57,779 nt of DNA from Candidatus Desulfaltia bathyphila (GCA_014381545.1 JACNLL010000026.1:1-57779), one strand, 5' to 3'. Positions 8,140 through 17,128 are shown, counted from the first letter of the stretch. Program-made: numbers and translations. The notes: generated from the letters alone by a model not told the origin.

Positions 8140-9369
8140 CTATATAGACAAAAAACTCAGAATTGCTACAAGCATATCCGGCTCAGGCACAATAATGGAA
8201 TTCGGACATATATATTTCACCTTTCCAGCAAGCTCATTATCTTTTGTCACAAAAATCGACCACGTATCCTCTGTTTTATCTGAAAACGCTTTTATCATCG
8301 GAATATCAGATGATGTATCCCCACACACAAGATGGGGTCCTTTTGTCATATCAAAGTTTAATTCCGAATTAAGATATTTTACGGCATCTGCCTTGTCAAA
8401 GTCTTTGACCCCGCATTGAGAAACTTCAATTGTCAAAATTATTTCGATATCAAGACCTGTGTCCTCAATTATAAAATTCTTTCTTTTTGGATCGAGTTCA
8501 AAAACAATTTCCCTAATCTTTTTCAGGAACGCATCTGATTCATCTTCAGATATGGAATTAGTTATATTCTGGCGCGCTATTGTAGTCTGCCCGAATTTTA
8601 GCTGTAATCCGGAGCCGATCAATGAAAATTTCTCAAAGGACGGATCTTTTACCAGATCGGAAAGCCTTTGGTTTAGCTTATCAAGAAGGATTTGCTTTTG
8701 TCCGTCTATATGGCAATATCTTCGTTTTCCGGTAAGATCGATAAATTCTCTGCCCTTTGAAGCAGCGTAAATTAAAGTTTTTTCCGGGCTAACGCTCACA
8801 TCAACAATCCCAAAATTTTCAAGAGGAGCGGAGGTCAAAATTATTGGACAGGCAGTTCTTTTTTTCGCAAAACGGGCAATAAAAACTGAATTATATACAG
8901 ACTGTACAGAGGAGCGGTATCTGCCGCAGTAATTGTTTATCGTGCCGTCGCGATCTGTCATAAAGCAATTAAACTGCATGCCCTTTAATTTCATTGCACC
9001 AATATCCAGATGCATTCGGAAATCAGAATGAATCTTTTCCAGATACTTGATGAATGCCGGTTCGCCATTTTCAAGATAGAAAATATCTTTTTCAAGTTCC
9101 GTGATCTCGTATGTCAAATCGACTGTTATCCTTTTGGAACCGCTTATAACGAGAATTCTTTTTTTCTGCTCAAGAGGAATATTTGCAAGTGAGGCATGTG
9201 CATTCGCCAGCGAGTCTATACAAGTAGAAGTTAGGGGTCTGTTGTTAAAAATATTTTCCACAATCTGCAGGCGCAGGTCTCTGGTCTTAGCCATAAGATC
9301 GTAAAACTGCTTTAACGTAAATATCTCCTGCCGACTTATTATGTCATTGCTCATTAGCATCTCGTCCAT
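8140..9369 (-). CDS. HAD-superfamily phosphatase, trehalose-6-phosphate phosphatase-like
   Basis: About 409 residues. The second half is a HAD phosphatase: motif I 'DRDGTINNY' with the nucleophile and acid aspartates, motif II 'ILTSAP', and motif IV 'CGDTSSDIPMIKA'. The cap region resembles trehalose-phosphatase or sucrose-phosphatase-type HAD proteins. The first about 140 residues are helical and not recognised. Start chosen at ATG 9369 with AAGG upstream; the TTG at 9384 and ATGs at 9360 and 9354 are alternatives. It is next to the decayed HAD-GH65 gene, which supports but does not prove a role in sugar-phosphate or trehalose metabolism. Confidence 0.6.
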   Translation of the reverse strand: MDEMLMSNDIISRQEIFTLKQFYDLMAKTRDLRLQIVENIFNNRPLTSTCIDSLANAHASLANIPLEQKKRILVISGSKRITVDLTYEITELEKDIFYLENGEPAFIKYLEKIHSDFRMHLDIGAMKLKGMQFNCFMTDRDGTINNYCGRYRSSVQSVYNSVFIARFAKKRTACPIILTSAPLENFGIVDVSVSPEKTLIYAASKGREFIDLTGKRRYCHIDGQKQILLDKLNQRLSDLVKDPSFEKFSLIGSGLQLKFGQTTIARQNITNSISEDESDAFLKKIREIVFELDPKRKNFIIEDTGLDIEIILTIEVSQCGVKDFDKADAVKYLNSELNFDMTKGPHLVCGDTSSDIPMIKAFSDKTEDTWSIFVTKDNELAGKVKYICPNSIIVPEPDMLVAILSFLSI

Positions 9370-9439
9370 AAGAGACCTTTGCAAAACGTCCCCTTTTGCC
9401 CGATTACTGCGTCAGGCAAAGCCGGAGGCTTGATTTGTG

Positions 9440-9489
9440 AACCGCTCAAAGCGGTTATAAAACTATGTGCCACCTAAAGGTAAGGTGGC
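9440..9489 (-). terminator. Two adjacent hairpins after the btuFCD-type operon
   Basis: AACCGCT-CAA-AGCGGTT (9440-9456) and GCCACCT-AAAGGTA-AGGTGGC (9469-9489) are perfect 7-bp stems in the gap between the ATPase stop and the HAD gene. Neither has a strong T run, so termination is only one reading; they may be repeat DNA. Confidence 0.35.
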
Positions 9490-9495
9490 CAAATC

Positions 9496-10302
9496 CTAAT
9501 CCCCTAATCCCCTGCCCCCTAATCCAGGCACCAGAGTAATCCTCGGAAATTTACCAGCAGGACTTTCATCCACGAGCAGCTTGCAGTTATATGTCTTCTC
9601 AAGCAACTGACGTGTAAGCACATCTTTTGGTTTTCCCAGGCTTGCGATTATCCCTGCATTGAGCAATAGCAAATGGCTGCCGTACATAGCCGCAAGATTT
9701 ACATCGTGTAATACCACAATAACTGTAAACCCGATTTCTTTTTTCAATTTCTCCATCAAGTCCATTACTTTTACCTGGTGGGCAAGGTCCAGCGAGGCGG
9801 TCGGTTCATCAAGAAGTATGATTTTTGGTTCCTGGCATATTGCCCTGGCGATAAAAACGCGCTGGCATTCGCCTCCGCTCAACTGGTCTATCTTTCTATG
9901 CGCAAGATGGTCAACTCCGGTAAGAGTCATTGCTTTGTCGGCAATTTCCAGGTCCTTTTCCTGCTCAAATCCAAGCATACTTAGATGGGGGGAACGCCCC
10001 ATTAGAACAAGCTCGGTAACAGTAAATGGAAAATCAAGTCCCGCCATCTGCGGAACAAGGGCAACTGTTTTTGCCAGATCCTTTCTGGTATAGTCTTTTA
10101 AAGGGCGATCAAATATTCTCAGTTTGCCTTGTTTTGGTTTTAGGATTCCGGCAATTGTTTTCATCAAGGTTGTCTTGCCTGACCCGTTTGGGCCGATTAT
10201 GATAAAAAATTCGCCTTCAGAAATCGAAAAAGAAAGATTTTTCAAAACCTCATTGTCGATGTATGAAAAACTTAAGCTTTTTATCTCAACTGCTTTTTTC
10301 AT
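9496..10302 (-). CDS. btuD: ABC transporter ATPase, cobalamin/iron-siderophore type
   Basis: Cytoplasmic ATPase of an importer, 268 residues. Walker A is 'GPNGSGKTT', the signature 'LSGGECQRVFIARA', Walker B 'IILLDEPTASLD', and the switch histidine lies in 'VVLHDVNLA'. Its ATG overlaps the permease stop by 4 bp, so translation is coupled. The last residues (PGLGGRGLGD) are encoded by a (GGGATTAG) octamer repeat that also provides the stop codon, so the natural C terminus may have been rewritten. Specificity for corrinoid is inferred from the partner binding protein and the corrinoid-dependent pathway nearby; heme or siderophore is possible. Confidence 0.82.
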   Translation of the reverse strand: MKKAVEIKSLSFSYIDNEVLKNLSFSISEGEFFIIIGPNGSGKTTLMKTIAGILKPKQGKLRIFDRPLKDYTRKDLAKTVALVPQMAGLDFPFTVTELVLMGRSPHLSMLGFEQEKDLEIADKAMTLTGVDHLAHRKIDQLSGGECQRVFIARAICQEPKIILLDEPTASLDLAHQVKVMDLMEKLKKEIGFTVIVVLHDVNLAAMYGSHLLLLNAGIIASLGKPKDVLTRQLLEKTYNCKLLVDESPAGKFPRITLVPGLGGRGLGD

Positions 10303-11306
10303 CGTTTTGATCTTTTTAGAAGATAAATAAACAACGGCGCTCCGATCATGGCGGTAATCACGCCGGCAGGCATCTCACCCTGCTGCGGGAAGGTCCTTGC
10401 CAGTAAATCACATATAACCATATACGCCCCGCCTCCAAGAATACAGGCTGGAACAAGGACACGATGGTCAGGGCCGAGTATAAGCCGCAGCAGATGCGGC
10501 ATAACCAGGCCGACAAAACCCAGCAGGCCGCAATGACATACGGTTGAGCTAACCATAAACGATGTAACTACAAGAAGGATCGTGGTTACCCTCTTGATGT
10601 TTACGCCCATGGTCTGGGCCATTTCATTTCCCATAAGGAGAAGATTCATCGAATGTGAATATCTGAAAAGAATAATAAAACAGGGCAAAAGTGTTAGGGC
10701 AAGTATTCCGACTTGTCCGATATCGCTCATGGAAAGATCTCCCATGAGCCAGAAAATAATATTATGGAGCCTGGAGTCCTGCGTCATGGAAACAAGAAAC
10801 ATGATAATCGCACCGCAGAATGCATTTACCATTACACCGGAAAGAAGCAGTGTATTTTTTTTAAGAATAGATTGTCCTGATGACATTATAAGAAGCAAAA
10901 GCAGCGTGGCTATACTTCCAAGAAAGGCGGTAAAGCTGACACCCGGAAAACGGGATAATCCAGCTAATATGCCGATAATAGCGCCAATAGCAGATCCGCC
11001 TGAAATGCCAAGAATATATGGTTCGGCAAGCGGGTTTCGAAGAAGCGCCTGGAAAACAAGACCGCCCAGCGAAAGAGTTGCTCCGACCAGGGCTGCCAGC
11101 AGCACACGGGGAAAACGGATTTGCCAGACAATTGTATTTAGTATGGAGTCGGCTCCTCCTCCGAACAGTGATTGTAATACCGCCTTTACTCCGTTTCCGG
11201 TTGACCCTATGGAAATTCCAATAAGCATGGTTATTAAAAGGAGAAGCAAAAGCAGGGAAGAAACCGCCACAATACGCTTTAGCACAAATGGGGCTTTAAG
11301 ATTCAC
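10299..11306 (-). CDS. btuC: ABC transporter permease, FecCD/BtuC family
   Basis: Inner-membrane permease of 335 residues with about ten hydrophobic helices and family motifs: 'RFPRVLLAALVGATLSLGGLVFQALLRNPLAEPYILGISGG' near residues 65-105 and 'GFVGLVMPHLLRLILGPDHR' near 270. The start overlaps the stop of the binding-protein gene by 4 bp and its stop overlaps the ATPase start, a tight three-gene unit. It probably transports cobalamin or another corrinoid, with iron chelates as the alternative. Confidence 0.85.
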   Translation of the reverse strand: MNLKAPFVLKRIVAVSSLLLLLLLITMLIGISIGSTGNGVKAVLQSLFGGGADSILNTIVWQIRFPRVLLAALVGATLSLGGLVFQALLRNPLAEPYILGISGGSAIGAIIGILAGLSRFPGVSFTAFLGSIATLLLLLIMSSGQSILKKNTLLLSGVMVNAFCGAIIMFLVSMTQDSRLHNIIFWLMGDLSMSDIGQVGILALTLLPCFIILFRYSHSMNLLLMGNEMAQTMGVNIKRVTTILLVVTSFMVSSTVCHCGLLGFVGLVMPHLLRLILGPDHRVLVPACILGGGAYMVICDLLARTFPQQGEMPAGVITAMIGAPLFIYLLKRSKR

Positions 11307-12223
11307 TGTTCATCCTCAAATAGTTCCGGCTCAAATAGTTCCGGATGAATCAGCCTGACAAGAACTTCAAGCCCGTCCAAAAGACGTGGGGTTGGGCGGT
11401 CAAAAAGGCTTGAATCCACCAGGAAAATTCGCTGGTCTCGGACAGCAGGAATGGTTGTCCATCTGCTCCACTCTTTCTTCACACGCTCAAACACTTCGCC
11501 CCTTGCCATGGAAGTGATGATAAAAACCTCCGGAGAAAGGGTCAGAACCTGCTCCCGGCTAAACCGAGGATATCTGGTGGTTCCTTCTGCAAGATTTTTT
11601 CCTCCGGCCAGCAAAATAAGTTCATGGATAAATGTATCCGACCCTGCTGAAACAATGGGGAAAATTCCAACCTGATAAAAGACCCGCGGCCTGTTTGAGG
11701 CTTTTGCCACCAGAAACTCCACCCGCTGAATCCGGAAACGCATCTTTTGCACCAGACTTTTTGCCTTTTTGCCGGCATTCAGGAGAGCGCCGATCTCAAT
11801 AACCGTTTCCATAACAGAATCAAGATCCCTGGGATTCACAACATATACAGGCACTTGAAGAGACCCAAGCCTTTCAACAACCGCCCTGGGGTTGCCATCC
11901 TTTATAGCTATACAAAGATCCGGTTTTAAGGCCACTATCCTTTCCAGATCGAGCCGCACAAATGAACCAACCTTTGGAAGCTTTACGGCTTCGGGAGGAA
12001 AATCGCTGAACCTGGTTACACCTGCTAAACGATGTTCCTGGCCCAGCCCATAAATAATTTCCGTGATACTCGGGGCAAAAGATATAATCCGCTGGGGGTT
12101 ATCAGGCAACATAACGGATCGTCCCAGTTGATCGGTTGTCTTTTTAACGGCAGATTGAGCCCCTGCAGAAAAGGAAAGAAATATTAAAACCGGCAAAACG
12201 ATGACCAGATGTTTGTATCTCAT
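11303..12223 (-). CDS. btuF: Periplasmic substrate-binding protein, BtuF-like
   Basis: Secreted binding protein of an ABC importer, 306 residues, with signal peptide 'MRYKHLVIVLPVLIFLSFSAGAQSA'. The mature part is a class III (BtuF/FhuD) fold: 'QRIISFAPSITEIIYGLG', 'FVRLDLERIVALKPDLCIA', and the C-terminal 'RPTPRLLDGLEVLVRLIHPE', typical of cobalamin-binding annotation. It begins 2 bp after the small lipoprotein gene and overlaps the permease by 4 bp. Corrinoid supply would suit the corrinoid Fe-S protein encoded further right. No cobalamin riboswitch was seen upstream. Confidence 0.8.
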   Translation of the reverse strand: MRYKHLVIVLPVLIFLSFSAGAQSAVKKTTDQLGRSVMLPDNPQRIISFAPSITEIIYGLGQEHRLAGVTRFSDFPPEAVKLPKVGSFVRLDLERIVALKPDLCIAIKDGNPRAVVERLGSLQVPVYVVNPRDLDSVMETVIEIGALLNAGKKAKSLVQKMRFRIQRVEFLVAKASNRPRVFYQVGIFPIVSAGSDTFIHELILLAGGKNLAEGTTRYPRFSREQVLTLSPEVFIITSMARGEVFERVKKEWSRWTTIPAVRDQRIFLVDSSLFDRPTPRLLDGLEVLVRLIHPELFEPELFEDEQ

Positions 12224-12225
12224 AA

Positions 12226-12447
12226 TTATTTATCAGGATTTATGGGTATTTCCAGGCCCCACCAGCCTTGCTCCTGTGTTTTCTTTAAACTTTCCGCTGA
12301 AGGATATTCGAACCCATATATGCTGAATTTCAGGTGATCCCAGTTTTTGTACATTGTGTCATGCTCAAAAAATTCAGACTCTTTTGCCAGGGTTCCGCAG
12401 CCTGAAAAAAACAAACCCAGGATAAAGATCAAAACAATTTTTTTCAT
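12226..12447 (-). CDS. Small lipoprotein of unknown function
   Basis: A 73-residue protein with a lipoprotein signal peptide and lipobox 'FSGC' (Cys17), leaving about 56 mature residues rich in aromatic residues ('YKNWDHLKFSIYGFEYP', 'GWWGLEIP'). I do not recognise the family. It sits between the MscS gene (13 bp downstream of that stop) and btuF (2 bp before its start), so it is probably part of the same transcript and of the cell envelope. Confidence 0.65.
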   Translation of the reverse strand: MKKIVLIFILGLFFSGCGTLAKESEFFEHDTMYKNWDHLKFSIYGFEYPSAESLKKTQEQGWWGLEIPINPDK

Positions 12448-12460
12448 AATCTTAAGCTCC

Positions 12461-13564
12461 TCAAACAGACGCCTTTCTTTTATCCGTTATTATAATATCC
12501 CTTTTCGGATATGGTATCTCAATCCCCTCCTTATCAAACTCATCTTTTACTCTATCTGTAATGTAGGAAATTGTATCCATACGTTTTCGCGCATCATCAA
12601 TCCATACCCTGAGCTGGAGATCGACCGATGATTCCCCAAAATTTTTAACAACCACGTTAGGCGGCGGCTCTTTTGAAATCCAGTCAGCGGAATCAGCAAC
12701 CCTTTTAATTATCTCCTTCGTCTTTTTCATATCCGCGTCATATGCAACTCCAATATTAATTCTAACCCTGATCTTTGATGTGATAATAGTGTAATTTACA
12801 ATATCGCGTGTCATTATTTCGTTATTGGGAATAATTATTACAATATTATCGGTTGTCCTTATCTTTGTCGCGCGAAGGCCTATACCTATTACATCGCCCC
12901 ACGAGGCGCTTCCGGCCGGAGCGTTCCACACTTCGATCCGATCACCTATTTCAAAGGGCCTGTCAATGATGAGCAATACACCGGCTATAAGATTTGACAG
13001 CGTATCCTTGGCCGCAAACCCTATTGCTATTCCGATTACGCCTGCACCCGCAATAAACGGCATTACATTTACGCCCAGAATATCAAGGGCCAGAATGATC
13101 GCCGTCAGATAAACTATTACGCCGGCAAATTTGTTAAGCAGGTCGAAAATAATATTATCAATCTTGGTCTCTGTTTTAGCGGCAATATTATTTTCCAGAT
13201 AAGTAAGAAGCATAACAAGGAAATCTTTCACAGGGGCCGCAAGTAGTATAATCAAAAAAGCAAAGAATGCCTTTTCGATTAATTGAATGTTGAAAATCCT
13301 GATAAGATATGTGCCTGTTACAAGCACCAGAGCATAAAAAACCGCTCTGCGGGCAGCTATAAAAACCTTTGTGTCAATACGTATAAAGTTATATTTTTTT
13401 GCCCGTTTCTGAATATAATTAAGGATGCATTTCAATATCATCCAGACAATAAATGAACCAGCGACTGCAAGAGCAGCCTTATATACAACATTTAAATATA
13501 CAGACTCTCCTGGAAATATTGCCAGGAGTTTATTCCAATATATATTCAAGTTATTCATAGACAC
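12461..13564 (-). CDS. MscS-family mechanosensitive channel (second copy type)
   Basis: Inner-membrane channel of 367 residues. Four or five hydrophobic segments are followed by the pore helix and beta domain 'FIAGAGVIGIAIGFAAKDTLSNLIAGVLL' and 'FEIGDRIEVWNAPAGSASWGDVIGIGLRATKIRT'. The C-terminal alpha/beta domain ends in 'IEIPYPKRDI', standard for the family. It is distinct from the MscS at 1537. It heads the minus-strand unit with the lipoprotein and btuFCD, a grouping with no obvious functional logic. Confidence 0.88.
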   Translation of the reverse strand: MSMNNLNIYWNKLLAIFPGESVYLNVVYKAALAVAGSFIVWMILKCILNYIQKRAKKYNFIRIDTKVFIAARRAVFYALVLVTGTYLIRIFNIQLIEKAFFAFLIILLAAPVKDFLVMLLTYLENNIAAKTETKIDNIIFDLLNKFAGVIVYLTAIILALDILGVNVMPFIAGAGVIGIAIGFAAKDTLSNLIAGVLLIIDRPFEIGDRIEVWNAPAGSASWGDVIGIGLRATKIRTTDNIVIIIPNNEIMTRDIVNYTIITSKIRVRINIGVAYDADMKKTKEIIKRVADSADWISKEPPPNVVVKNFGESSVDLQLRVWIDDARKRMDTISYITDRVKDEFDKEGIEIPYPKRDIIITDKRKASV

Positions 13565-13656
13565 TCCATTTTATATCATGTATAATTTTATATTTATAAT
13601 GGGGTACATGCTTTTTTCAAATCTATAGCTACCTTACTGTTTTGTCAAACAATAGT

Positions 13657-13798
13657 GATGGCGTCGTAAAAAGTCGAAAAACATGTCATTGCGAGCGAAG
13701 CGAAGCAATCTCGTATAAGATAAGTGCTTATATTTATTAGATTGCTTCGTCGTTGCACTCCTCGCAATGACTTGGGGAATGACTTTTTACGAAACCAT
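13657..13798. mobile_element. MITE-like palindromic element, TCGTAAAAAGTC termini
   Basis: The left end GATGGCGTCGTAAAAAGTC (13657) and right end GACTTTTTACGAAACCAT (13781-13798) are inverted repeats. Inside is a second nested palindrome, GTCATTGCGAGCGAAGCGAAG.. (13685-13711) against ..CTCGCAATGAC (13739-13771). There is no coding capacity. The terminal sequence recurs at 38781-38970 with a different interior. It looks like a non-autonomous element, or two nested ones. Confidence 0.7.
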
Positions 13799-13817
13799 TA
13801 AGTGTTGAATAATCAAA

Positions 13818-15086
13818 ATGCCTGACGTTAAGTATAACTTCTTATCTTTATTACTAATAATATATTTTCTGCTTCCCGGGCAACCGGAAAATTTATGGGC
13901 TGAAAATCAATACACTCAAAACAATCATCCAACAAAGCGCTCTATAAGCAAAGCGCTTCAAGCCCTGCAACATGACATCGGCAGTAATGATGCTGTGCTT
14001 GTCGCAAACCGGCAAGGTAGAATAATATTTTCCAAAAATGCCGAAAAACCACTGATTCCGGCTTCCACCCTGAAAATACTGACATCTCTTGTGGCGCTTC
14101 ATTATCTCGGGCCTGATTACAGATTCACAACTGAATTCTACATGGATGCAAAGGCAAATCTAAAAATAAAGGGCTACGGAGATCCGCTTTTGATATCAGA
14201 AATTTTAGCAAAGATATCAAAATCCTTAAGCGCTGATCTTTCAATAAAGGGTCAAAGGATCAACGATCTTGTTCTGGATGACTCATATTTTATAAAAAAA
14301 ATAGTAATTCCCGGAAAGACAGAATCATTAGAGCCATATGATGCGCCAAACGGAGCCCTGTGCGTCAACTTCAACACTGTTTATTTTAAACAACTTAAAG
14401 ACGGCTCCTTTATCAGCGCCGAACCCCAGACACCTCTTTTGCCGATCGCTTTTAAAAGGATTAAACAGTCCGGTCTCAAGAAGGAAAGAATAGTGCTTAC
14501 TCATGCTGAAAATGAAATTACTCTTTATGCAGGGCATCTTTTTCAATATTTACTGAATAAAGAAGGTATAAAAACAAAGGGAAAGATAAAATTAGGCACG
14601 GTTCGGAAAGACAAAAATAAACTGATTTATCGCTATGCTTCAGAATTTACCTTAAAACAAATAATATCAAGGCTACTTGAGCATTCAAATAACTTTATGG
14701 CAAACCAGATACTGATTGCAACAGGAGCAAAGGTTTTCGGTCCTCCAGGAACGCTGGGCAAAGGGATACTCGCAGCATCAACTTACGCAAAAAATGTGCT
14801 TAATATAGACAACATCCGCCTTGTTGAAGGCTCTGGAATGTCGAGGAGAAACAGGATTTCCGCAAAGAATCTGGCTAAAATTATCAAAGAATTTGAGCCG
14901 TATTACAATCTAATGCGCCATTTAAAGGGAGAGTATTATAAATCAGGAACATTAAAGGGCATAACAACAAGGACAGGCTATATTGAAAATAAAAAAGGGG
15001 AATTGTATCGCTTTGTAGTAATGTTGAACTCGCCCGGCAAATCAATGCAAAACATTATGGATAGTATTCATCAGCTTGTTGAGTAG
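13818..15086 (+). CDS. dacB: D-alanyl-D-alanine carboxypeptidase/endopeptidase (PBP4, peptidase S13)
   Basis: Periplasmic penicillin-binding protein that trims or cleaves peptidoglycan cross-links. It is 422 residues, slightly short for the family. An N-terminal hydrophobic segment ('LSLLLIIYFLLPG') serves as signal peptide. The active-site SxxK is 'PASTLK', the SxN motif is in 'LEHSNNFMANQIL', and the KTG box is present as 'KSGTLKG'. It is a single gene on the plus strand, starting just after the palindromic element; its stop is 31 bp from the convergent purine gene. Confidence 0.88.
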   Translation: MPDVKYNFLSLLLIIYFLLPGQPENLWAENQYTQNNHPTKRSISKALQALQHDIGSNDAVLVANRQGRIIFSKNAEKPLIPASTLKILTSLVALHYLGPDYRFTTEFYMDAKANLKIKGYGDPLLISEILAKISKSLSADLSIKGQRINDLVLDDSYFIKKIVIPGKTESLEPYDAPNGALCVNFNTVYFKQLKDGSFISAEPQTPLLPIAFKRIKQSGLKKERIVLTHAENEITLYAGHLFQYLLNKEGIKTKGKIKLGTVRKDKNKLIYRYASEFTLKQIISRLLEHSNNFMANQILIATGAKVFGPPGTLGKGILAASTYAKNVLNIDNIRLVEGSGMSRRNRISAKNLAKIIKEFEPYYNLMRHLKGEYYKSGTLKGITTRTGYIENKKGELYRFVVMLNSPGKSMQNIMDSIHQLVE

Positions 15087-15117
15087 AGGTCGTGTGAAGT
15101 TATTTTTGCGTGAACCC

Positions 15118-16368
15118 TTAGTGCTTAAAGCTCCTCTGCCCCGTATATACCATTGTAGCATCCGCCTCATTGCATGCCTCAATCGACTGATAGTCGTTTA
15201 CAGATCCTCCAGGCTGAATTACAGCGGAAACACCTTCATTCAGACCCACATCAATACCATCCCTGAATGGAAAAAACGCATCACTGACCATTGCGGAACC
15301 AGGCAGCCCGCCCTTTTCGTCTGCAACTCTGCTGTCAATTTCTGCCTTTTTATCCTTGTCTTTTAATTCATTATAAGGAATTTTATACATCTCAAAACAA
15401 TAACGGTCGGCAAGCTTTCGATATGCCTTATCTCTCGCTATCTCGGCAACCCCTACCCTGTCCTGTTCTCCTGCGCCGATACCAACTGTTACCAGGTCCT
15501 TTACAAAAATAACCGAGTTAGATGTAACTCCTGACTCAACCAGCCATCCAAACAGCATATCATTATATTCCTTCTCGGTCGGCTCACGGTTTATCCTGTA
15601 ATTCTTCCCCTTATATTCGCACTCGGCAATATTAAGATCATCTTTCGACCTGGCAGCAGGCACAAAAGACCACTGAGAGACAATGCCGCCGTCAATAAGA
15701 CTTTTGAATTCTACGAATCTCTGCCCGACAAAATCTGTTAATTTGTCTATGTTTCCTATTCTCACTACCCTGAGGTTTTTCTTCTTTGCAAAAATATCCA
15801 TAACACCAGCTTCAAAATCAGGAGCTACCACAACTTCAGCATATTGTCTGTTAATTGTTTCCGCCGTTGCTTTATCAACAGCTCTGTTTACAGCGATACA
15901 ACCTCCAAATGCAGCAATTCTGTCTGCCATATTGGCCTTAATATAGGCTTTGTCTAAAGAATCGGACTGAGCAACGCCACATGGATTGTTGTGCTTGACA
16001 ATTATAGCGGTTGGCTTGTCCGTAAAATATCTCAGGATATTCAAGGCATTATCAGCATCGGTCAAATTGATTTTGCCGGGATGCTTCCCTGACTGCAACA
16101 ACTCAATGTCAGAAGCCAGATACTGGCCTGGCTGGATTGTTTCGGTTTCACCTAAAATCAGGTTTCCGTTAATCAATTTATACAGGGCTGCTTCCTGACC
16201 GGGATTTTCGCCGTACCTTAAACCTTTTTCAACATTATCTATAGTCCAGGTAACTTTTTCATAAAAAAGAGTCTGCCTTTTATCCTTGTCCACAAAGCTG
16301 ATTTCCATATTAGGCGTAAAATGGTCATCCATGATTGTTTTATACATTTTCTTTAGATCTTCAGCCAT
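15118..16368 (-). CDS. purH: AICAR transformylase (PurH C-terminal domain as a separate gene)
   Basis: Transfers formyl from 10-formyl-THF to AICAR in purine synthesis. The 416 residues correspond only to the transformylase part of PurH: 'LRYGENPGQEAALY', the catalytic Lys-His region 'IIVKHNNPCGVA', 'AAFGGCIAVNRAVD', and a C-terminal segment with 'GSAMVSDAFFPFRDGID' and 'VIQPGGSVND'. The cyclohydrolase domain is a separate gene 82 bp upstream, in the order of the usual fused protein. The formyl donor would come from Fhs encoded at 20.9 kb. Confidence 0.9.
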   Translation of the reverse strand: MAEDLKKMYKTIMDDHFTPNMEISFVDKDKRQTLFYEKVTWTIDNVEKGLRYGENPGQEAALYKLINGNLILGETETIQPGQYLASDIELLQSGKHPGKINLTDADNALNILRYFTDKPTAIIVKHNNPCGVAQSDSLDKAYIKANMADRIAAFGGCIAVNRAVDKATAETINRQYAEVVVAPDFEAGVMDIFAKKKNLRVVRIGNIDKLTDFVGQRFVEFKSLIDGGIVSQWSFVPAARSKDDLNIAECEYKGKNYRINREPTEKEYNDMLFGWLVESGVTSNSVIFVKDLVTVGIGAGEQDRVGVAEIARDKAYRKLADRYCFEMYKIPYNELKDKDKKAEIDSRVADEKGGLPGSAMVSDAFFPFRDGIDVGLNEGVSAVIQPGGSVNDYQSIEACNEADATMVYTGQRSFKH

Positions 16369-16450
16369 TTATATCTCCTAATTGATTTCAAGTAAGCTAA
16401 CCCTAAAGTTAAGGGGTCGCTTTGCTCCATAATTTTAGTCATTTGTAACT

Positions 16451-17128
16451 TTAAAAGGAATAACAAGCCTTTACTTCATCGAAGGTTCTATCACTCAAAT
16501 AGTCTGCGATAAACCGGTCATATACGGCTGTGTGCTCAAAGGCCTTCTGCGCCAGCTCACAGCGTAGCCTCAGAGATAATTGTCCGTTATTTGATTTTAT
16601 CTCTGATACAATAGTTTCGTAGTCAGAAGGGTCAACAACCGGTGCCACTCTTATAAAGTTTTTGGCGGCAGCCCTTATCATGCAGGGGCCGCCTATATCA
16701 ATATTACCCCTGGCCTGTTCAATGGTTATATTATGTTTTGCAATAGTCTCCTTAAAAGGATACAGATTCACTACGACCATATCGATGGGAACAGAATCTG
16801 TTCTCTTCAAATCATTTTTGTGGTATTCATTATATGTTTCCGTAAGAAGACCCAGATATATTTTAAAATCCAAAGTCTTTACAAGCCCACCCTGGGTTTC
16901 GGGCTGCCCCGTGTAATCTGACACCTGTGTCAAGCAGGATGCGGCATCAGAACCAAGTATCTCTTTTATACTACTGTATGTGCCTCCGGTTGAAAAAAAT
17001 TTTAGCTCAGGATTTACTGAAAGCATCTCCGGTATTAGCTTGTCGAGGCCATTTTTGTCTGAAACACTTACAAGTATGTGCTTCACCATGATTAAATCAT
17101 CGATCCTTTCAACAACATTAATACTCAT
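16451..17128 (-). CDS. purH: IMP cyclohydrolase (PurH N-terminal domain as a separate gene)
   Basis: Closes the ring of FAICAR to IMP, the last step of purine synthesis. The 225 residues match the MGS-like N-terminal domain of PurH: 'ILVSVSDKNGLDKL', 'FFSTGGTYSSIKE', 'TGQPETQGGLVKTLD', 'VVVNLYPFKETIA', 'IDIGGPCMIRAAAKN'. It ends where the linker to the transformylase would start. The start at ATG 17128 has a GGTAGAG-like site upstream; ATG 17089 is an alternative closer to the conserved domain edge. Confidence 0.9.
   Translation of the reverse strand: MSINVVERIDDLIMVKHILVSVSDKNGLDKLIPEMLSVNPELKFFSTGGTYSSIKEILGSDAASCLTQVSDYTGQPETQGGLVKTLDFKIYLGLLTETYNEYHKNDLKRTDSVPIDMVVVNLYPFKETIAKHNITIEQARGNIDIGGPCMIRAAAKNFIRVAPVVDPSDYETIVSEIKSNNGQLSLRLRCELAQKAFEHTAVYDRFIADYLSDRTFDEVKACYSF

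Noticed and set aside
9370-9415. Possible insertion-sequence end (GACCTTTGCAAAACGTCC) before the HAD gene
   Set aside because: Only one copy is visible in the window and no inverted partner or transposase was found, so I could not support it.
13565-13656. Cobalamin riboswitch upstream of the btuFCD-type unit
   Set aside because: The region shows no B12-box-like conserved segment and is AT-rich; the unit begins with an MscS gene.
16369-16450. Frameshift splitting a single purH gene
   Set aside because: Each half has its own plausible start and complete domain, and the gap of 82 bp is non-coding, so a true gene split is the simpler reading.
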